10,173 bases of DNA, taken from assembly GCA_002319875.1 (NCBI GenBank), contig DCFS01000063.1:1-10173 (forward strand). The letters run 5' to 3'. This document shows positions 7,224-10,173 of this stretch, one piece after another. Position numbers and translations under genes: made by a program. The notes beneath the pieces are model-generated. The model saw only the letters and a program-made list of their open reading frames with translations. It had not been told where the DNA came from and searched no databases. This DNA comes from Treponema sp. UBA1798. GTDB lineage: Bacteria; Spirochaetota; Spirochaetia; Treponematales; Treponemataceae. The first letter of the stretch is position 1, and every line of letters starts with the position of its first letter.

Positions 7224-7664
7224 TTACCGGTCAGCGGCCATACAGTTCTCAAGAACACGTTCAAGCATATGGTCAAACAATTCTGTTTCATCATCCGTAA
7301 AACCCCGGTAAAAAACAGCATTCATTTTTTCTGATATCGCAGGTACCATTGACCTGAATATATCATCCTTGCCGGTACGGCATATAAGTATGACTCTTTT
7401 ATCCTCCCGGTCGGGAACCCGCTCGATATAGCCGTCCCGCTCGAGACGTTCAAGAATTCCGGTAAGTGTAGATTTATCAAGTCCGGTCTGTTCAGACAGA
7501 ATCCTCACAGAAACTTTATCATGTTTCCAGAGTACAAATAAAATCCGGCCGCGTGCTCCGGAAAAATCTCCCAGATTATTTTCCCGGAGCAGTGATGACC
7601 ACACCCGTCCGCATACCTGATGTATCCGGGAAATAAGTATTCCTCCTTTTCTTACCGATATCAT
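7224..7664 (-). CDS. MarR family transcriptional regulator
   Basis: 146 residues, the normal size. It is a dimeric winged-helix DNA-binding protein, usually a repressor released by small phenolic or oxidising ligands. The N-terminal dimerisation helix (GGILISRIHQVCGRVW, about 7-22) leads to ARGRILFVLW, then the helix-turn-helix at about 51-78 (VSVRILSEQTGLDKSTLTGI) and the wing with the conserved D-R-E-D-K-R at 85-90. The start ATG overlaps the upstream gene's TGA in ATGA, so translation is probably coupled; no ribosome binding site precedes it. A GGAGG lies inside codons 7-8, but no ATG, GTG or TTG follows at a useful distance, and the residues before it are conserved-looking, so the overlap start is preferred. 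It is second in a two-gene operon behind a perfect palindrome (8132-8163), which it likely binds to repress its own operon. Inducer unknown; C18 is the only cysteine in the N-terminal helix, so redox sensing is possible but unproven. Confidence 0.9.
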   Translation of the reverse strand: MISVRKGGILISRIHQVCGRVWSSLLRENNLGDFSGARGRILFVLWKHDKVSVRILSEQTGLDKSTLTGILERLERDGYIERVPDREDKRVILICRTGKDDIFRSMVPAISEKMNAVFYRGFTDDETELFDHMLERVLENCMAADR

Positions 7665-8119
7665 TTTTCGTCGCCAAAGTCATGAATAGAAAATCCACCC
7701 CAACAGTGAATATGCTCTGAGGTAAATTTAAGCAGTGTATAGTCAGGGTCTGCAGAACCTTTATGATAATAAATACGCCATCCCGTTTGCCAGAAATCTT
7801 TTTTTACTGCCCCATCAGTAACCTCTTCTATAATTCCCGTAAGACAGGCTCCCAGAAATTTTTCCGGAATACAGTAATAAAGAGATACTTTCGGATTAAA
7901 CCGAATCTGTTCTATTTTTCTGGATGATGTATTCGTCGTAAAATATAAGGAAAGTTTCTCACCATCAAGTACCAGAGCTTTATCTTTGAGTACAGGATAT
8001 TTTTTTTCATCTGCCAGATTAAGCAGCGCCCTGATTTCGGGATAACCAGAGTGATTTACGGTAGCCAGCATAGCGGCCTTAGATTTCTGAATCAGCGATG
8101 CAACATCTTTAATATTCAT
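7661..8119 (-). CDS. Pyridoxamine 5'-phosphate oxidase-like flavin-binding protein
   Basis: 152 residues, a small single-domain split-barrel protein of the PNPOx-like family (general stress protein 26 type). The N-terminal part SKAAMLATVNHSGYPEIRAL (about 13-32) is the typical first strand pair. The middle part SLYFTTNTSSRKIEQIRFNPKVSLYY (positions about 56-81) is the usual F-x-T-x(3)-S-x-K-x(3)-I-x-x-N-P-x-V pattern that contacts the FMN phosphate in relatives, here with R in place of the K. Such proteins bind FMN or F420 or act as stress-related reductases; true vitamin B6 synthesis is unlikely at this length and context. A weak AAAGG precedes the ATG by nine bases. It is first in the operon and shares a 4-base overlap with the MarR gene, which suggests it is the regulated effector in a xenobiotic or oxidative response. 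Confidence 0.85.
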   Translation of the reverse strand: MNIKDVASLIQKSKAAMLATVNHSGYPEIRALLNLADEKKYPVLKDKALVLDGEKLSLYFTTNTSSRKIEQIRFNPKVSLYYCIPEKFLGACLTGIIEEVTDGAVKKDFWQTGWRIYYHKGSADPDYTLLKFTSEHIHCWGGFSIHDFGDEK

Positions 8120-8131
8120 TTATGACAACCT

Positions 8132-8163
8132 TTAATTATAGTTTGCATACAAACTATAATTAA
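8132..8163. promoter_or_regulatory. Perfect 32-bp palindromic operator of the MarR operon
   Basis: The arms TTAATTATAGTTTG (8132-8145) and CAAACTATAATTAA (8150-8163) are exact reverse complements around CATA. The core TTTGCATACAAA resembles MarR/OhrR-type boxes. It covers the -10 box and start point of the operon promoter and ends 12 bases before the first ATG, an ideal repressor position. Confidence 0.8.
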
Positions 8164-8181
8164 ACAAATCCGCCGTGTCAA
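8153..8181 (-). promoter_or_regulatory. Promoter of the PNPOx-marR operon
   Basis: Read on the minus strand: consensus TTGACA (8176-8181), a 17-base spacer and TATAGT (8153-8158). The start point should fall near 8146, giving a leader of about 27 bases that retains the AAAGG before the ATG. The -10 box lies inside the 32-bp palindrome. Confidence 0.65.
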
Positions 8182-8189
8182 TCAGGCGG
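8170..8189 (-). terminator. Short terminator hairpin after the small membrane-protein gene
   Basis: CCGCC (8170-8174) pairs with GGCGG (8185-8189) around a 10-base loop. On the minus strand it is followed by ATTTGTTTAATT. It begins 6 bases after the stop of the upstream gene. The stem is only five pairs, so termination may be partial. Its loop contains the TTGACA of the next operon. Confidence 0.45.
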
Positions 8190-8194
8190 CACTA

Positions 8195-8776
8195 TTACAT
8201 CACTACATGAAGAATCAGAAAAACGGCAACGACAGCACCGTCAAGAGCAAGCGGTATAAGCCCGTCGATAAACGCCCGGATTCCTTCAAGAAGATAATAA
8301 TTCAGATAACAGATATAGCCCGCCGCTGTCGCACCAAAAATCAACAGCTTCAAAACGATGACGCTTTTTATTCCGAATCTGCCGGCCGAATATAATATGG
8401 AAAGCGCACATAATTCCCCGGCTGCCCACAGCATCATGATAAAAAGTTCCGAAGTTACAGGACGATGAAACAAAAAAATACTGATGCAGAGCAGTACGAT
8501 ATAGAGGATTACAGTGGAAAAGAGAATCTGCCGGGTCGGAACCATTTGGACGGAAGACAGGGGAATACGTATTCCACAGATAAACAGAATTACCGCAGCA
8601 ATGCCAGTCAGGCATGTCAGTAAAAGCAGAAAGGAAGAAACCGGCGGAGCGCATTCGGAAGCAGGATAGAAAGCGCTTGCCCACCAGGCAATATACAGGA
8701 GACTTGTTATCAGCATACATACATTACCGGAAAAAATAAGCCAGTCGCGGATTGTAAAATTACGAAACAGATTCAT
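8195..8776 (-). CDS. Hypothetical polytopic membrane protein next to yibE/F
   Basis: 193 residues; not recognised as a named family. Hydrophobic segments suggest about six membrane helices: one near 12-36, then pairs around 45-68, 78-102, 108-128, 133-155 and 163-192. There is no signal peptide and almost no soluble domain, and the protein ends in a hydrophobic helix (AVVAVFLILHVVM). An ATG 36 bases further upstream is in frame, but the chosen start (MNLFRNFTIRDW) has GGAGG eight bases ahead and is much the better one. It lies 138 bases downstream of yibE/F on the same strand. A possible extended -10 box lies in that gap, so it may be co-transcribed or have its own promoter. It could be a small membrane partner of YibE/F, but that is only a guess from position. 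Confidence 0.7.
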   Translation of the reverse strand: MNLFRNFTIRDWLIFSGNVCMLITSLLYIAWWASAFYPASECAPPVSSFLLLLTCLTGIAAVILFICGIRIPLSSVQMVPTRQILFSTVILYIVLLCISIFLFHRPVTSELFIMMLWAAGELCALSILYSAGRFGIKSVIVLKLLIFGATAAGYICYLNYYLLEGIRAFIDGLIPLALDGAVVAVFLILHVVM

Positions 8777-8784
8777 ACTATATA

Positions 8785-8789
8785 CCTCC
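8785..8789 (-). promoter_or_regulatory. Ribosome binding site fixing the start at 8776
   Basis: On the minus strand, GGAGG lies eight bases before ATG 8774-8776. It decides for this start over the upstream in-frame ATG at 8810-8812, which has no comparable site. Confidence 0.8.
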
Positions 8790-8817
8790 ATGGAAACGGG
8801 GAAAACGTTCATGCTTC

Positions 8818-8826
8818 AGTATATCA
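8818..8826 (-). promoter_or_regulatory. Possible extended -10 box in the yibE/F gap
   Basis: On the minus strand, TGATATACT (TG-N-TATACT) is a good extended -10 element, about 40 bases before the start of the small membrane-protein gene. No -35 hexamer is evident, which extended -10 promoters can tolerate. Tentative. Confidence 0.3.
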
Positions 8827-8914
8827 CCAATGTACTCACAGATATATTCCAGCCGGATAGTACTTCCTGTTTTCTTAACGGTACATCTCTCCGGTTGCCT
8901 GTTTGTAAAACATC

Positions 8915-10066
8915 CTATGCATTTTTTTTCCCAAGGTACTGCGCACTTATTACGGAAACAACCGGAACAGCACTGATAACTGCAAAACTGCCTGTCAATG
9001 CCTGAATTATTTCAACAGCCATACTGTTCGAATTCATAACCTGATTCAGCTGCATGTTATAGGTGTAAATCTGAACAAGCATAACAAGCGACGAACCGGT
9101 AAACGCAAGAATAAGCGTGTTTGCCATCGTTCCCATCATATCGCGTCCCATATGCATGCCGGATATAAACAATTCCTTAAAGCCTGCTGCCGGATTATTC
9201 AGATGGACTTCATTGACTGCGGATGCTATGGACATTGCAATATCCATAACAGCACCAAGTGAAGAAATAAGTACGGCCGCAAACAGCAGACCTCCCAGCT
9301 GGAGACCGGAATGTGCTGCTATCTGCATAAGTGAATCGGTATCATCAAATGTAAAACCGGAAACAGCTGCAAGGTTGCAGAATATTGCCTGTATGCAGGC
9401 AGAAATACACACGCATATCAGTGTTCCGGCTATTGCAGCCGCAGTTTTTTTCCCGGCACCTCCGGTAAGCGGCAGTGTAACACATGCGGTTACTGTTGCA
9501 AGAATGACAGCCGCTGCTTCAGGATGTATTCCCCGATATACAAGCGGTATAAAAACAAAAAGAATACTGCATAATGTAAAGATAATTGCAAGTACAGACC
9601 GGAATCCCTGCCTGCCACCGGCTAAACACAGCAGCAACACAATCAGTACAGCAAAAAAACACAAAGGAAACAGCCGTTCAGGTGTACTGACAAACACGTG
9701 AAAGGTTTTTCCATCGGCTGTCGAATTAACAGAAACGATAAGATGGCTGCCCGGTGTAAAACGGAAACTCGTATCGTAGTTAAGATAGTTGGTAACCGGA
9801 ACTGTTCTTCCGGCATACGGCCCCGACAGTATGCGTACGGACAGATCCTGATATCCCGTAATCATACCTTTCTGAGTTTTATGATTCTGTAACTGTTCTG
9901 ACGGTACAGCAATTACAACTCCTTTCTCAAACGAAACCGTATCCCTGCCTGAAAGTTTATACACGTCATAATACGATGTATGTCTGCCGGCAAGTATACC
10001 ACAGGCAGCATAGACAGCAACAAAAACAGCAAGAACGATATCTGAAATCCATTTTTTATATTGCAT
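8915..10066 (-). CDS. YibE/F family membrane protein
   Basis: 383 residues, normal for the family. An N-terminal membrane anchor (about 9-27) is followed by a roughly 100-residue extracytoplasmic beta-rich domain (about 30-130), then seven or so hydrophobic helices from PERLFPLCFF onward. The family signature is clear near 285-325: VHLNNPAAGFKELFISGMHM, then GRDMMGTMANTLILAFTGSS, with the G-[RK]-D-x-x-G-T-M-x-N-T-L core. The molecular function of YibE/F proteins is not established; they are widespread in Firmicutes and some spirochaetes and are presumed to be transporters. ATG 10066 has only a weak GGA upstream, but the anchor starts immediately after it and no better start is seen. The gene ends in an A8 run just before TAG, followed by a frame that remains open for 47 codons. 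It is probably the first gene of a transcription unit with the small membrane protein downstream. Confidence 0.9.
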   Translation of the reverse strand: MQYKKWISDIVLAVFVAVYAACGILAGRHTSYYDVYKLSGRDTVSFEKGVVIAVPSEQLQNHKTQKGMITGYQDLSVRILSGPYAGRTVPVTNYLNYDTSFRFTPGSHLIVSVNSTADGKTFHVFVSTPERLFPLCFFAVLIVLLLCLAGGRQGFRSVLAIIFTLCSILFVFIPLVYRGIHPEAAAVILATVTACVTLPLTGGAGKKTAAAIAGTLICVCISACIQAIFCNLAAVSGFTFDDTDSLMQIAAHSGLQLGGLLFAAVLISSLGAVMDIAMSIASAVNEVHLNNPAAGFKELFISGMHMGRDMMGTMANTLILAFTGSSLVMLVQIYTYNMQLNQVMNSNSMAVEIIQALTGSFAVISAVPVVSVISAQYLGKKNA

Positions 10067-10123
10067 TTAAAATTTTTCCGGGAACATTTTATTACACAGG
10101 GGAAGCTTTCCCTTATCCGCACG
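10067..10123. other. Region upstream of yibE/F
   Basis: AT-rich next to the ATG, with a short hairpin GGGAA (10100-10104)/TTCCC (10108-10112) around the loop GCT. On the minus strand TAATAAAAT downstream of it could be part of a -10 region, but no convincing -35 was found, so no promoter is called. Confidence 0.3.
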
Positions 10124-10173
10124 AATCAACAACCCCGCCCCAAGGGGCGAAGTATGTTGTTCTCTAAAGGTAT
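10124..10173 (+). repeat. Structured repeat, copy B (cut by window end)
   Basis: The second copy of the repeat at 4599-4648, same orientation, running off the right edge. AACAAC (10128-10133) pairs with GTTGTT (10156-10161), enclosing a GC-rich inner palindrome CGCCCC-AA-GGGGCG (10136-10149). On the minus strand the inner stem lengthens through G-U pairs. It points away from yibE/F, so relative to the nearest visible gene it is in the opposite sense from copy A. What follows its conserved TCTAAAGGTAT is not visible. Confidence 0.6.

Noticed and set aside
7610..7664. Alternative MarR start downstream of the internal GGAGG
   Set aside because: The only codon at the right distance is ATT, and the preceding residues look conserved; the ATGA overlap explains translation.
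8777..8812. Start of the small membrane protein at 8812 (12 extra residues)
   Set aside because: No ribosome binding site there, whereas ATG 8776 has GGAGG at eight bases.
9117..9701. 194-codon plus-strand open frame opposite yibE/F
   Set aside because: Antisense to an unmistakable YibE/F protein; its Ala/Thr/Ile-rich composition mirrors the helix codons on the other strand.

Overview
The window looks like a core-type chromosomal segment from a host-associated spirochaete, most likely a Treponema species. This rests on gene style and content (a large propeller-sensor diguanylate cyclase, a dCache chemoreceptor, YibE/F and AI-2E membrane proteins), moderate GC and heavy use of CCGG. It is inference: no 16S or species marker is present. 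There is no phage, IS transposase, CRISPR array, tRNA or rRNA.

Layout: (1) 1-174, the 3' end of dapF (lysine/peptidoglycan precursor synthesis) on +. (2) 202-3234 on -, a 1010-residue periplasmic 14-repeat propeller sensor joined through Y_Y_Y and one membrane helix to a GGDEF domain that keeps both its active and inhibitory sites. It converges on dapF over a hairpin. (3) 3235-3382, a divergent promoter region carrying a 12-bp inverted repeat. (4) 3383-4483 on +, an AI-2E/PerM family membrane protein, apparently on a leaderless mRNA. (5) 4484-4813, a 330-base gap with a promoter and a long, hairpin-rich leader. The leader starts with a structured repeat whose second copy lies at the right edge of the window. 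(6) 4814-7108 on +, a methyl-accepting chemotaxis protein ending at a strong terminator. (7) 7224-8119 on -, a two-gene operon (flavin/PNPOx-like protein, then MarR regulator) behind a perfect 32-bp palindrome, the obvious autoregulatory operator. (8) 8195-10066 on -, YibE/F followed by a small unknown membrane protein. (9) 10067-10173, the upstream region of YibE/F with the second repeat copy.

Functionally, two genes are signal-transduction devices: the cyclase turns an extracytoplasmic cue into c-di-GMP, and the chemoreceptor turns one into CheA control. The MarR/PNPOx pair is a self-contained stress-type switch. The strongest unexplained signals are the paired structured repeat and the folded mcp leader, the leaderless AI-2E promoter, the palindromic operator, a terminator whose loop holds the next promoter's -35 box, and an A8 run at the end of yibE/F followed by a frame that stays open to 1 nt before the next gene.
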